64,000 bases of DNA from Pseudochelatococcus contaminans (GCF_014195635.1 NZ_JACICC010000006.1:165875-229874), one strand, 5' to 3'; numbered from the stretch's first letter, positions 39,530 to 48,435 are shown. Made by a program: numbers and translations. Notes: generated from the sequence alone by a model not told the origin.

Positions 39530-40402
39530 ATGGCCGTTTCCCATACGGGTCCCGAAATACTTCATGAACGCCGGGAGCAGCGGCTGACCTTGTTGCTGCT
39601 GGCGCCAGCTCTTGCCATCGTCATCTGCCTGCTCGTTCTCCCGTTGCTCTGGCTCGCCTGGCAATCCATTCGCGCCGACGGGGGCTTCACGCTGGTCAAT
39701 TACCAGCGGTTTCTGACGGACGACATCTATCTGATATCGTTCCTGCAGACATTCCGGATCGCCATAATCGTGACGGTGGTGACGCTGTTGCTCGGTTATC
39801 CGGTCGCCTACGCGGCCTCGATGGCCCCGCGCCACTGGAGCGTCCTCATTCTGGCCGCCGTGGTGCTGCCTTTCTGGACGAGCGTGCTGGTGCGCGCTTA
39901 TGCTTGGCTCATCCTGCTACAAAGGCGCGGCCTCGTGAACTCGGCGTTGATGGACATGGGGTTGATCGACAGCCCGCTGCTGCTGGTCAACAACGAGTTC
40001 GGCACCGTCCTCGCCACCATTCACATCCTGCTGCCGTTCATGGTGCTGCCGCTCTATGCCACCATGCAGAAGATCCCGCGTGAGCTGACGATGGCTGGCT
40101 CCAGCCTTGGCGGCAGTCCCGTATTCGTCTTCACGCGCGTTTTTCTGCCGTTGTCCATGCCAGGCGTCATCGCGGGCATGGTGCTGGTGTTCGTGCTGAC
40201 ACTGGGCTTTTACATCACGCCGGAGTTGCTCGGTGGCGGGCGCACTTTCATGGTGTCCATGCTGGTGTCGCGCAATATCGAAATCTATCACGAATGGGGC
40301 GCGGCCTCGTCCATCAGCGTGGTGCTGCTGCTCAGCGTCTTCCTGATCTTCCGCCTGTCGACAAAGCTCGTTCCCTTCGAGCGCATCATGGGTACGAGGT
40401 GA
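39530..40402 (+). CDS. ABC transporter permease, PotB-like
   Basis: A 290-residue inner-membrane permease with about six transmembrane segments, of the spermidine/putrescine (PotB/PotH) type. The EAA-loop region is LTMAGSSLGGSPVFVFTRVFLPLSMPGVIAGMV (about residues 184-216), which docks to the ATPase. GGGAGGGAC precedes the ATG. Four bases separate its stop from the next permease gene. It forms the channel with that permease. Confidence 0.87.
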   Translation: MAVSHTGPEILHERREQRLTLLLLAPALAIVICLLVLPLLWLAWQSIRADGGFTLVNYQRFLTDDIYLISFLQTFRIAIIVTVVTLLLGYPVAYAASMAPRHWSVLILAAVVLPFWTSVLVRAYAWLILLQRRGLVNSALMDMGLIDSPLLLVNNEFGTVLATIHILLPFMVLPLYATMQKIPRELTMAGSSLGGSPVFVFTRVFLPLSMPGVIAGMVLVFVLTLGFYITPELLGGGRTFMVSMLVSRNIEIYHEWGAASSISVVLLLSVFLIFRLSTKLVPFERIMGTR

Positions 40403-40406
40403 GCCA

Positions 40407-41189
40407 ATGACACTCTCCCGCTCGGTTCTTTATGGCTTCGTGGCGCTGGTGCTCGTCTGGCTGATGATCCCTGTCGTCATCATCGTGCCCATGTCGTTCT
40501 CGGATTCACGCTTTCTGGCCTTCCCGCCGCCTGCCTGGTCACTGCGCTGGTATGAAGCCTATCTCGGCAACGCAGCGTGGATGCAGGCAACGCGCGTCAG
40601 CCTGATCGTGGCGGTGGCCAGCGCCGTCATCGCCACTGTTCTGGGCACAGCGGCCGCTTACGCGCTCAACATGACGTCGTCGCGGCTGGTGCGTAACCTG
40701 CAGGTGATCCTGTTCCTGCCGCTGGTGGTGCCCATCGTCATCACCGCCGTCAGCATCTTTTTCGTCTATGCCAATGTCGGGCTGCTGGCGACGATGACCG
40801 GGCTCATTCTGGCCAATGTGATGCTGGGACTGCCTTATGTGGTGACGGCGGTGCTTGTCGGGCTGCGCAAGTTCGATCCGGCGCAGGAAATGGTATCGCG
40901 CAGCCTCGGTATGAACCGCTTCAGGACGTTCTTCATCGTTACCCTGCCGCAGATCCGTCCCAGCGTGATCTCCGGCACGCTGTTCGCCTTCATATCGGCA
41001 CTCGATGAAACGGTGGTGGCGCTGTTCATCTCCGGCGGTGAATACCAGACGCTGACGAAGCGCATGTTCACGGCGCTGCGCGACGAGATTGACCCGACCA
41101 TCGCGGCCATCAGCTCGCTGCTGACTGCAACGTCCTTCATTCTGGTGATGCTGCTGTCGCTGAATGCGCGCACCGGCGGCAAGAAGTGA
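40407..41189 (+). CDS. ABC transporter permease, PotC-like
   Basis: A 260-residue permease with six transmembrane segments, PotC/PotI type. The EAA loop is QEMVSRSLGMNRFRTFFIVTLPQIRPSVISGTLFAF (about residues 156-191). The N-terminal MSFSDSRFLAFPPPAWSLRWYEAYL is characteristic of the PotC group. It is translationally close to the PotB-like gene upstream and the GMC oxidoreductase gene downstream (5-nt gap). Confidence 0.87.
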   Translation: MTLSRSVLYGFVALVLVWLMIPVVIIVPMSFSDSRFLAFPPPAWSLRWYEAYLGNAAWMQATRVSLIVAVASAVIATVLGTAAAYALNMTSSRLVRNLQVILFLPLVVPIVITAVSIFFVYANVGLLATMTGLILANVMLGLPYVVTAVLVGLRKFDPAQEMVSRSLGMNRFRTFFIVTLPQIRPSVISGTLFAFISALDETVVALFISGGEYQTLTKRMFTALRDEIDPTIAAISSLLTATSFILVMLLSLNARTGGKK

Positions 41190-41194
41190 GGCGG

Positions 41195-42889
41195 ATGGAC
41201 ATGAAGGCCACTCACCTCATCCTTGGCGGCGGTTCAGCGGGGTGCGTCATGGCTGCCCGCCTGTCCGAAGACCCGCAGCGCGAGGTGATCCTCGTGGAAG
41301 CGGGGCGTAACATCAGCGCGGATGACGTTCCCGACGACATCCGCAGCCGTTATCCCGGCCGGGCCTATCTCGACACGTCCAATATCTGGCAGTCGTTGCA
41401 GGCACTGATGGGTGCGGCAGCGCGGCGCGTGCCGCGTCGTTACGAACAGGCGAAACTTCTGGGCGGCGGATCGGCAATCAACGCGCTCATGGCCAATCGC
41501 GGCGCACCGGCGGACTATGACGAGTGGCAGGCGCTGGGCGCAACCGGGTGGAACTGGGACGCATGCCTGCCGTTTTTCCGCGCCATCGAGGCCGACCGGG
41601 ATTTCGATGGGTCTCTACACGGCAAAAGCGGCCCGTTGTCGATCCGGCGTGTCACCGACGACCGGATTTCGCCCTTCGTCGACAGGGTGCTGCGAACGCT
41701 CGACGGGCGTGGCTATCCGCTGCGGCCCGATCAGAACGGCATCTGGCAGGATGGCGGCTTTCGGGGTGCGGTGGCCGTGAGCGACGCGGGCGAGCGGTTG
41801 CCGACATCGATTGCCTATCTGACGCCGCAGGTGCGCCAGCGCCCCAACCTGACAATCCTCACCGGCCATCAGGCGGAGCGCATCCTGTTCGCAGGCCGGG
41901 AGGCTATCGGAGCGCAGATAGCAGGCCCTGACGGCGTGTCCCGAACAATCGATGCCGGGGAGGTGATCGTCTGCTCCGGTGCCATCCATACCCCGGCGTT
42001 GTTGCTACGCTCTGGCATCGGCCAGCCCGACGCGTTGCAGGAGGTCGGCGTTCCATGTGTCGCGCCGCTGGCGGGTGTGGGAGCCAACCTCATGGAGCAC
42101 CCGTCCATCGCGGTGTCGGCCTATCTGCCGCCCGCCATGCGTGTTCGGGATGCGGCGGAGCATCACGAGCAGGGCGTGTGGCGGTATTCGTCCAACCTGC
42201 CGGATACGCCTCCCGGAGACATGCATGCGGCGATCCTGTCGCGCTCGGGCTGGCATTCGGTCGGTCAGCGCATCGGCAGCATGTTCTTCTGGGTCAACAA
42301 GTCGTTCTCGCGCGGTTTCCTGAAACTCAAGGATGCCAGACCGGAAACGGAGCCGTTCGTCGACTTCCGCCTGCTGTCGGACAATCGTGACCTTGAGCGT
42401 TTGAAAACCGCCCTGCGGCTCGGGATGGAGGTGCTGTCCGATCCGCGCATCGCAAGCAGCATCGGCCCTGTGTTTCCGTCCAGCTATTCTCCGCGCGTCG
42501 CCAAAATAGCGCTTCCCGGCGGTTGGAACGCCGCCCAGCGCGGGCTGCTGTCCGCCATGCTGGATGCCGCCGGCCCGGCGCGGGCGGCGCTGGTGCATGC
42601 CCTCGTCACACAGGGCACGACCATGCATGGCCTGTTGCAGGACGACGCCGCGCTGACGGCGTTCGTGCGTGCCAACGTGGGAGTGACGTGGCACGCATCC
42701 GGCACCTGCCGCATGGGCAGCGAGGGCGATCCGGCGGCGGTTACGTCGCCTGTGGGCCGGGTTCACGGTGTTGGCAATCTGCGGATCGCCGACGCCTCGC
42801 TCATGCCCGCGATTCCGTGTGCGAACACCAACATCCCGACCATCATGATCGCCGAGCGGATTGCCGATTTCATACGCCGGGGACACTGA
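41195..42889 (+). CDS. GMC-family FAD oxidoreductase (choline dehydrogenase-like)
   Basis: A 564-residue alcohol-oxidising flavoprotein. The FAD motif ILGGGSAGCVMAARLSEDP is near the N-terminus, the GMC signature KLLGGGSAINALMANRGAPADYDEW is near residues 87-111, and GAIHTPALLLRSGIG is near 265. The C-terminal catalytic WHASGTCRMGS and the closing NLRIADASLMPAIPCANTNIPTIMIAERIAD fit the family. Relatives oxidise choline, PEG-like alcohols or other primary alcohols to aldehydes. The following two aldehyde dehydrogenases would continue that chemistry. The start is ATG 41195 (GAGG 4 nt upstream) or possibly ATG 41201. Confidence 0.85.
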   Translation: MDMKATHLILGGGSAGCVMAARLSEDPQREVILVEAGRNISADDVPDDIRSRYPGRAYLDTSNIWQSLQALMGAAARRVPRRYEQAKLLGGGSAINALMANRGAPADYDEWQALGATGWNWDACLPFFRAIEADRDFDGSLHGKSGPLSIRRVTDDRISPFVDRVLRTLDGRGYPLRPDQNGIWQDGGFRGAVAVSDAGERLPTSIAYLTPQVRQRPNLTILTGHQAERILFAGREAIGAQIAGPDGVSRTIDAGEVIVCSGAIHTPALLLRSGIGQPDALQEVGVPCVAPLAGVGANLMEHPSIAVSAYLPPAMRVRDAAEHHEQGVWRYSSNLPDTPPGDMHAAILSRSGWHSVGQRIGSMFFWVNKSFSRGFLKLKDARPETEPFVDFRLLSDNRDLERLKTALRLGMEVLSDPRIASSIGPVFPSSYSPRVAKIALPGGWNAAQRGLLSAMLDAAGPARAALVHALVTQGTTMHGLLQDDAALTAFVRANVGVTWHASGTCRMGSEGDPAAVTSPVGRVHGVGNLRIADASLMPAIPCANTNIPTIMIAERIADFIRRGH

Positions 42890-42936
42890 TCCCGTCGCGC
42901 AGGTGCGAAAGAGATACCATGAAGGGAGGAGATACC

Positions 42937-44364
42937 ATGAAGCATGCGCATCAGTTCTATATCGACGGCCTCTGGGTCGACCCTATCGAGGGACGAGCAA
43001 TCGATGTCATCGATCCAGCCACCGAGCGCCCGTTCGCCACGGTCCTGCTGGGCGGGAAGGCCGATGCCCGGCGTGCGATCTCTGCCGCGCGCAGAGCCTT
43101 CCCGGGATTTTCGCAGATCCCGCGCGCGCAAAGGCTTGCGCTGCTCGAACGCATTGCGGAAATCCTCCGGCGACGCAACGATGAAATCGGTGATATCATC
43201 TCACGCGAAATCGGCGCGCCCCGCACCATGGCGCGTCAGGAACAGGCGTGGATCGGCCTGCACCATTTCGAAGCCACGATCCGCGCGTTCCGCACTTTCC
43301 CGTTCGAGGAGATGCAGGGCACCACGCGCATCGTGCACGAGGCAGCCGGTGTGGTGGCCATGATCACCCCGTGGAACTGGCCGATCAACCAGATTGCCTG
43401 CAAGGTCGCCCCCGCGCTTGCGATGGGCTGCACCATGGTACTGAAACCCTCCGAGGTGTCGCCGCTCAATGCAGTCCTGTTCGCGGAGGTGCTGGAGGAA
43501 GCGGGCGTGCCGGCTGGCGTGTTCAATCTGGTGCAGGGAGACGGGGCAACCGTTGGCGCAGTGCTGTCGAGCGATCCGGACGTGGACATGGTGTCCTTCA
43601 CCGGCTCCACCCGCGCCGGGGTCGCTGTCGCGGAAGCAGCCGCGCCCACGGTCAAGCGCGTGCATCAGGAGCTTGGCGGCAAATCGCCCAATATCGTCCT
43701 GCGAAGCGCCGCGTTCGACGATGCCGTGCGCGACGGCGTGCTGAAGTGCTTCGGCAATTCCGGCCAGTCCTGCAACGCGCCGACGCGGATGCTGGTGCCG
43801 GGCGAGCGCATGGATGACGCCATTCGCGTTGCATCTGCTGCCGCCGACGCCCTGCGTGTCGGGCCGCCGGAAGACCCTGCGACGGACCTTGGGCCGGTCG
43901 TCAGCGAGTTGCAGTTCGACCGTATTCAGGCGCTGATCCTGAAAGGTATCGAGGAAGGGGCGCAACTCGTTGCCGGTGGTCCGGGGCGTCCGGCCCATCT
44001 CAACCGGGGCTATTACGTTCAGCCGACCGTGTTCGCCCGCGTGACCAACGATATGACCATCGCCCGTGAGGAAATCTTCGGGCCGGTGCTGTCGATCATC
44101 GGTTACGAAACGGTGGAAGACGCCATCGCCATCGCCAATGACACGCCCTACGGCCTCGCTGCCTATGTGCAAGGCGAACAGGACGAAGCGCGCGCCGTTG
44201 CCGCGCAACTGCGCGCGGGCGTGGTGCGGCTGAACAGGTCCGCGTGGGATGGCTCGGCCCCGTTCGGAGGTTACAAGCAATCCGGCAATGGCCGCGAATA
44301 CGGCAAGTTCGGTCTGCACGAATTCAGTGAGATCAAGGCTGTCGTCGGCTTTGATGAGGAATAG
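42937..44364 (+). CDS. Aldehyde dehydrogenase family protein
   Basis: A 475-residue aldehyde dehydrogenase. PWNWPINQIACKVAPALAMG is the cofactor region, the general base lies in QELGGKSPN, the catalytic Cys is in GQSCNAPTRM (about residue 279), and the C-terminal FGGYKQSGNGREYGKFG is canonical. Sequence style is that of broad-range NAD-dependent dehydrogenases. The start is set at ATG 42937, preceded by GGGAGGAG; a tandem 18-bp duplication places another in-frame ATG at 42919. It lies 47 nt after the GMC gene in operon B. Confidence 0.85.
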   Translation: MKHAHQFYIDGLWVDPIEGRAIDVIDPATERPFATVLLGGKADARRAISAARRAFPGFSQIPRAQRLALLERIAEILRRRNDEIGDIISREIGAPRTMARQEQAWIGLHHFEATIRAFRTFPFEEMQGTTRIVHEAAGVVAMITPWNWPINQIACKVAPALAMGCTMVLKPSEVSPLNAVLFAEVLEEAGVPAGVFNLVQGDGATVGAVLSSDPDVDMVSFTGSTRAGVAVAEAAAPTVKRVHQELGGKSPNIVLRSAAFDDAVRDGVLKCFGNSGQSCNAPTRMLVPGERMDDAIRVASAAADALRVGPPEDPATDLGPVVSELQFDRIQALILKGIEEGAQLVAGGPGRPAHLNRGYYVQPTVFARVTNDMTIAREEIFGPVLSIIGYETVEDAIAIANDTPYGLAAYVQGEQDEARAVAAQLRAGVVRLNRSAWDGSAPFGGYKQSGNGREYGKFGLHEFSEIKAVVGFDEE

Positions 44365-44417
44365 TTTTCAACACACCATGCAATGGCCAGACAATGGCCA
44401 TGGACCGGGGAACCAAG

Positions 44418-45881
44418 ATGCTTGAGCTTCAGGACAAGTCCTTGTTCGTTTCGCGCTGCCTTGTTGGCGGTGAGTGGATTGGCGCCGCCAGTGGCGAGAC
44501 CGTGGCGGTGGATAATCCCGCCACCGGGGAGATCATCGCCAACGTGCCGGCCGCCGGGGCGGATGAAACGTCCGGCGCGATAGCGGCGGCGGAAGCGGCG
44601 CTGAAAACCTGGCGCAAGCGCTCCTCCACCGAAAGGGGCGCGCTGCTGGAGCGCTGGCACGATCTCGTGCTGGAGAACGCGGATGATCTTGCCCGCATCA
44701 TGACAGCCGAGCAGGGAAAGCCGCTGGCGGAGGCGCGGGATGAAATTCGCTACGGCGCATCTTTCATCAAATGGTTCGCGGAGGAGGCGCGCCGCATCTA
44801 TGGCGGCACGGTGCCTGCTCCCACCACGGACAGGCGCGTCCTGACACTGAAGGAGCCGGTCGGCGTTTGCGCCATCATCACGCCGTGGAACTTTCCCAAT
44901 GCCATGATTACCCGCAAGGTGGCGCCAGCGCTTGCGGCCGGATGCACCGTCGTCGTCAAGCCGTCTGAGTTCACGCCCCATTCCGCGTTGGCGCTGGGCG
45001 TGCTGGCGGAGCGGGCAGGGATTCCGGCGGGTGTGATCAACATCCTCACCGGGCTGCCCGCCGCCATCGGCAAGACGCTGCTGGATAGCGACATCGTGCG
45101 CAAGGTGTCGTTCACCGGCTCCACGCGCGTCGGTTCGCTGCTGATGGCCGGCAGCGCGCCGACAGTCAAGCGCCTCTCGCTTGAGCTTGGCGGCAATGCG
45201 CCGTTCATCGTGTTCGATGACGCGGACCTCGACCTGGCGGTGGAGGGTGCGTTGGCCTCGAAATTCCGCAACGGTGGCCAGACATGTGTCTGCGCCAACC
45301 GCCTGCTGGTGCATGATCGCGTTTACGACGCCTTTGCCGACCGCCTCGCGGCACGGGTGCAGGCGCTGCGTGTCGGGTCCGGGTTCGCAGACGGCACGCA
45401 GATCGGCCCCATGATCAACGATGCCGCAGTCGATAAGATCAACGCCCATGTGGCGGATGCGCTGGCGAAGGGCGCGGAAAACCTGACGCCGCGTGCCGAT
45501 CTGCCCGCAGGACATCGCTATGTTGCGCCCACCGTGCTGCGGGGCGCGACCACGGACATGCGGCTGGCGGACGAGGAAACTTTTGGGCCGGTCGCGCCGC
45601 TGTTCCGTTTCAGCTCCGATGACGAGGCCATCGCCATTGCCAACGGCACGCCGTTCGGGCTGGCGGCATATTTCTTCACCGAGAATCTGCAACGTGCCTT
45701 CCGGGTGGCGGAAGACCTCGAATTTGGCATGGTCGGCCTCAATACGGGCAGCATTTCCATGACTGTCGCGCCCTTCGGCGGCGTCAAGCAATCCGGGCTC
45801 GGCCGCGAGGGTGGGCGCGAGGGCATCGAGGAATATCTGGAAACGAAGGCGTTCCACATCGGCGGGCTGAACGGACGCTGA
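44418..45881 (+). CDS. Succinate-semialdehyde dehydrogenase-type aldehyde dehydrogenase (GabD-like)
   Basis: A 487-residue aldehyde dehydrogenase close to GabD. EQGKPLAEARDEIRYGASFIKWFAEEARRIYG is a signature of the succinate/glutarate-semialdehyde group. The general base is in LELGGNAPF, and the catalytic Cys is in GGQTCVCANR (about residue 290), with the extra nearby Cys seen in redox-regulated GabD enzymes. ATG 44418 (MLELQDKSLF) has GGGGA upstream and is preferred to ATG 44394 or 44400. It lies 53 nt after the previous aldehyde dehydrogenase. It would feed a four- or five-carbon semialdehyde into the TCA cycle. Confidence 0.85.
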   Translation: MLELQDKSLFVSRCLVGGEWIGAASGETVAVDNPATGEIIANVPAAGADETSGAIAAAEAALKTWRKRSSTERGALLERWHDLVLENADDLARIMTAEQGKPLAEARDEIRYGASFIKWFAEEARRIYGGTVPAPTTDRRVLTLKEPVGVCAIITPWNFPNAMITRKVAPALAAGCTVVVKPSEFTPHSALALGVLAERAGIPAGVINILTGLPAAIGKTLLDSDIVRKVSFTGSTRVGSLLMAGSAPTVKRLSLELGGNAPFIVFDDADLDLAVEGALASKFRNGGQTCVCANRLLVHDRVYDAFADRLAARVQALRVGSGFADGTQIGPMINDAAVDKINAHVADALAKGAENLTPRADLPAGHRYVAPTVLRGATTDMRLADEETFGPVAPLFRFSSDDEAIAIANGTPFGLAAYFFTENLQRAFRVAEDLEFGMVGLNTGSISMTVAPFGGVKQSGLGREGGREGIEEYLETKAFHIGGLNGR

Positions 45882-45901
45882 CATCATTGATGGGGTTGGA
45901 A

Positions 45902-46981
45902 ATGAGCAACAGAACTTATGATATCGCGGTCATTCCCGGCGACGGCATCGGCAAGGAGGTGATGCCGGAGGGCGTGCGCGCGCTGGAAGCGGCCGCCAGC
46001 CGTTTCGGATTTTCCGTTCGCCAGCAATGGCATGATTTCGCCAGCTGCGATTATTACGCCCGCCACGGCACCATGATGCCCGAGGACTGGAAGCAACGTC
46101 TGGGCCGGCCCTCGGCTTTGTTCTTCGGCGCAGTCGGCTGGCCGGATACCGTTCCCGACCATGTGTCGCTGTGGGGTTCGCTGCTCCAGTTCCGCCGGGA
46201 ATACGACCAGTACGTCAATCTGCGGCCCGTGCGGCTGATGGAGGGCGTGCCCTGTCCGCTCGCCGGGCGCAAGCCGGGCGATATCGATTTCTGGGTCGTG
46301 CGCGAGAATACGGAAGGGGAATATTCCTCGGTCGGCGGGCGCATGTTCCCCGGCACGGCGCGCGAGATTGTGCTGCAGGAAACCGTGATGACGCGCCATG
46401 GTGTGGACCGCATCCTGCGCTTCGCTTTCGATCTCGCCAGCAAGCGTCCGCGCAAGTTGCTGACATCGGCCACAAAATCGAACGGCATCGCCATCACCAT
46501 GCCCTATTGGGACGAGCGCGTGGAAGCGATCAGCGCGGAATATCCCGATGTGTCACACAACAAGTTCCATATCGACATCCTGACGGCCAACTTCGTGCTG
46601 AAGCCGCAGATCTTCGATGTCGTCGTTGGCTCCAACCTGTTCGGCGATATCCTGTCGGATCTCGGCCCTGCTTGCGCCGGCACCATCGGCATCGCTCCCT
46701 CCGGCAACATCAATCCGGAGGGCGATCATCCGTCGCTGTTCGAGCCGGTTCATGGATCGGCACCGGATATTGCCGGGCAGAACGTGGCCAATCCGATCGG
46801 GCAGGTGTGGTCCGCCGCGATGATGCTGGATCATCTGGGCGAGGCGGATGCCGCGGCGGCCATCATGTCCGCCATCGAAACCGTGCTGAAGGAGCCGGGC
46901 CTGCGCACGCGTGACCTTGGCGGACGCGCCAGCACCACGGATTGCGGCAAAGCCATCGCGGATGCCATTAGAACCGCATGA
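45902..46981 (+). CDS. Tartrate dehydrogenase / D-malate dehydrogenase-type decarboxylating dehydrogenase
   Basis: A 359-residue beta-decarboxylating dehydrogenase of the isocitrate/isopropylmalate family. The N-terminal PGDGIGKEVMPEG binds cofactor, VRENTEGEYSSVGGR is the tartrate/D-malate variant of the substrate loop, TKSNGI follows, and NLFGDILSDLGPACAGTIGIAPSGNIN is the metal/NAD region. Enzymes of this branch (TtuC, DmlA) act on tartrate, D-malate or related 2-hydroxy-3-carboxy acids. ATG 45902 follows a G-rich TTGGA. It links operon B's oxidised product to pyruvate, oxaloglycolate or glycerate-level metabolites. Confidence 0.85.
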   Translation: MSNRTYDIAVIPGDGIGKEVMPEGVRALEAAASRFGFSVRQQWHDFASCDYYARHGTMMPEDWKQRLGRPSALFFGAVGWPDTVPDHVSLWGSLLQFRREYDQYVNLRPVRLMEGVPCPLAGRKPGDIDFWVVRENTEGEYSSVGGRMFPGTAREIVLQETVMTRHGVDRILRFAFDLASKRPRKLLTSATKSNGIAITMPYWDERVEAISAEYPDVSHNKFHIDILTANFVLKPQIFDVVVGSNLFGDILSDLGPACAGTIGIAPSGNINPEGDHPSLFEPVHGSAPDIAGQNVANPIGQVWSAAMMLDHLGEADAAAAIMSAIETVLKEPGLRTRDLGGRASTTDCGKAIADAIRTA

Positions 46982-47054
46982 ATTCACAGATTAGCTTTCA
47001 GGCGCACGGCAAACACCTGTCTGCGTGCTTCTGTTTTGATTGAAAGGCATGTTC

Positions 47055-47408
47055 ATGTCGCTTCTCTTGACCATCAACCCCAACCCGCAGACCGAGCCTG
47101 AGGCGAGCAAGGCCGCGCCCGACAGGCTCGTTGCCGGCGATCCGTCCTTTCTCACCTGGGCGCTGGACAGTTCGCGCAATGGCGAGGTCAGAACGGGCAT
47201 CTGGGAGGCTACGCCCGGCGAGACGATCTCCATCAAGGGCGAGACTTTCGAATTCTGTCATATCCTCGAAGGCGTGATCGAGCTGACGGAAGATGGCAAG
47301 GAGCCGGTCGTCTATCGCAAGGGTGACAGCTTCATTATGAAGCCGGGCTATCGCGGCATCTGGAAAACCATCGAGACCGTGCGTAAGATCTATGTGATCG
47401 TCGGCTGA
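47055..47408 (+). CDS. Small cupin protein (cupin_3/DUF861 type), copy 2
   Basis: A 117-residue single-domain cupin paralogous to the one at 25189. Shared blocks are GIWEATPGE, FEFCHILEGVIELTEDGKEPV, KGDSFIMKPGYRGIW and ETVRKIYVI. ATG 47055 is selected because GAAAGG lies 8 nt upstream; ATG 47049 and TTG 47040 are in frame. It sits between the tartrate-type dehydrogenase and the GhrA-like reductase in operon B. The function is undefined; proteins of this group often accompany FAD oxidases. Confidence 0.8.
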   Translation: MSLLLTINPNPQTEPEASKAAPDRLVAGDPSFLTWALDSSRNGEVRTGIWEATPGETISIKGETFEFCHILEGVIELTEDGKEPVVYRKGDSFIMKPGYRGIWKTIETVRKIYVIVG

Positions 47409-47421
47409 CGGCGCGGAATCG

Positions 47422-48336
47422 ATGGCCGTCCTTTTCCGATCCGATCCGGAACGCGGCGAGGTTTTTGCTGAAGTCCTCGCTGCCAGCCTGCCGGACATGC
47501 CGTTTCATATCGGCGAAGCCCCCGATCCGGAGGCCGTGCGCTATCTCATTACATGGCTTGCCCCGGAGGGGCTGGCCAAAACCTATCCCAATCTGCGGTT
47601 GATCTTCTCGCTGGGGGCCGGGGTCGATCAGTTCGATCTCGCATCCTTGCCGGAGAGCGTCGGCATCGTGCGCATGCTGGAGCCGGGTATCGCCGAACAG
47701 ATGCAGGAATATGCGACGTTGGCGACGCTCGCCATGCATCGCGATCTTCCCGCTTACCTTGAGCGCCAGCGCAGCGCCCGCTGGCAGGAAGGCGTCAACG
47801 AGCCGGCGGCTCGGCGGCGCGTGGGTGTGCTGGGGCTGGGGAATATGGGGCAGGCGGTGCTTGAGGCGTTGCGCCCGTTCGGCTTTCCGCTGGCAGGCTG
47901 GAGCCGCAACCCGCGCTGGATCGACGGCGTTGAGTGCTACACCGATCTCGACGCCTTTCTGGCTCGCAGCCACATCCTGCTCTGCCTCCTGCCGCTGACC
48001 CCCGAGACCACGGGCTTCCTGAATGCGGACTTGTTCGCGAAGCTGCCACGCGGCGCGAGGCTCGTGCACCTGGGGCGCGGGCGGCAACTCGATCACGATG
48101 CCCTGCGCGCCGCGCTCGATAGCGGCCAGATCTCGCAGGCGATGCTCGATGTGACCGATCCCGAGCCTCTGCCGGAAGAGCATTGGCTGTGGCACGATCC
48201 GCGTGTCATCGTGACCCCGCACATCGCTTGCCAGACACGCGCATGGGACGGGGCGCATCATGTCGTCGCCGGCATCGTGGCCGATCTCGACGGCCGCCAA
48301 CCCGATGGCCTGATCGACCGGGCAAAAGGATACTGA
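47422..48336 (+). CDS. ghrA: GhrA-like glyoxylate/hydroxypyruvate reductase
   Basis: A 304-residue D-2-hydroxyacid dehydrogenase of the GhrA group. The short N-terminal domain has LPNLRLIFSLGAGVDQFD-like text (LRLIFSLGAGVD), then RRRVGVLGLGNMGQAVLEALRPFGF (cofactor), LLPLTPETTGFLN, LVHLGRGRQLD with the Gly-Arg motif, and VTPHIACQTR with the catalytic His. It would reduce glyoxylate or hydroxypyruvate to glycolate or D-glycerate using NAD(P)H. It starts 13 nt after the cupin gene and ends operon B just before a terminator. Pairing with the tartrate-type enzyme suggests a route through hydroxypyruvate. Confidence 0.8.
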   Translation: MAVLFRSDPERGEVFAEVLAASLPDMPFHIGEAPDPEAVRYLITWLAPEGLAKTYPNLRLIFSLGAGVDQFDLASLPESVGIVRMLEPGIAEQMQEYATLATLAMHRDLPAYLERQRSARWQEGVNEPAARRRVGVLGLGNMGQAVLEALRPFGFPLAGWSRNPRWIDGVECYTDLDAFLARSHILLCLLPLTPETTGFLNADLFAKLPRGARLVHLGRGRQLDHDALRAALDSGQISQAMLDVTDPEPLPEEHWLWHDPRVIVTPHIACQTRAWDGAHHVVAGIVADLDGRQPDGLIDRAKGY

Positions 48337-48356
48337 TTCAGCGCGCTGACAATCTG

Positions 48357-48402
48357 GAGCACTCCGGCATTTCCCTGAAACGCCGGAGTGCTCTATCTTT
48401 TT
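48357..48402 (+). terminator. Strong terminator hairpin at the end of operon B (repeat copy 1)
   Basis: GAGCACTCCGGC (48357-48368) pairs perfectly with GCCGGAGTGCTC (48382-48393), followed by TATCTTTTT. It lies 20 nt after the GhrA-like gene. The loop and flank (GGCATTTC, TGAAACGC, TGCTCTATCTT) match the element at 57209, so it belongs to a dispersed repeat family. Confidence 0.85.
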
Positions 48403-48435
48403 GTTATAAAGCGCTTTTATGCGACACATCCCCCG

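Noticed and set aside
42523..42936. A 138-codon N-terminal extension of the aldehyde dehydrogenase frame
   Set aside because: It overlaps the end of the GMC gene in another frame; a strong ribosome site and the family N-terminus occur at 42937.
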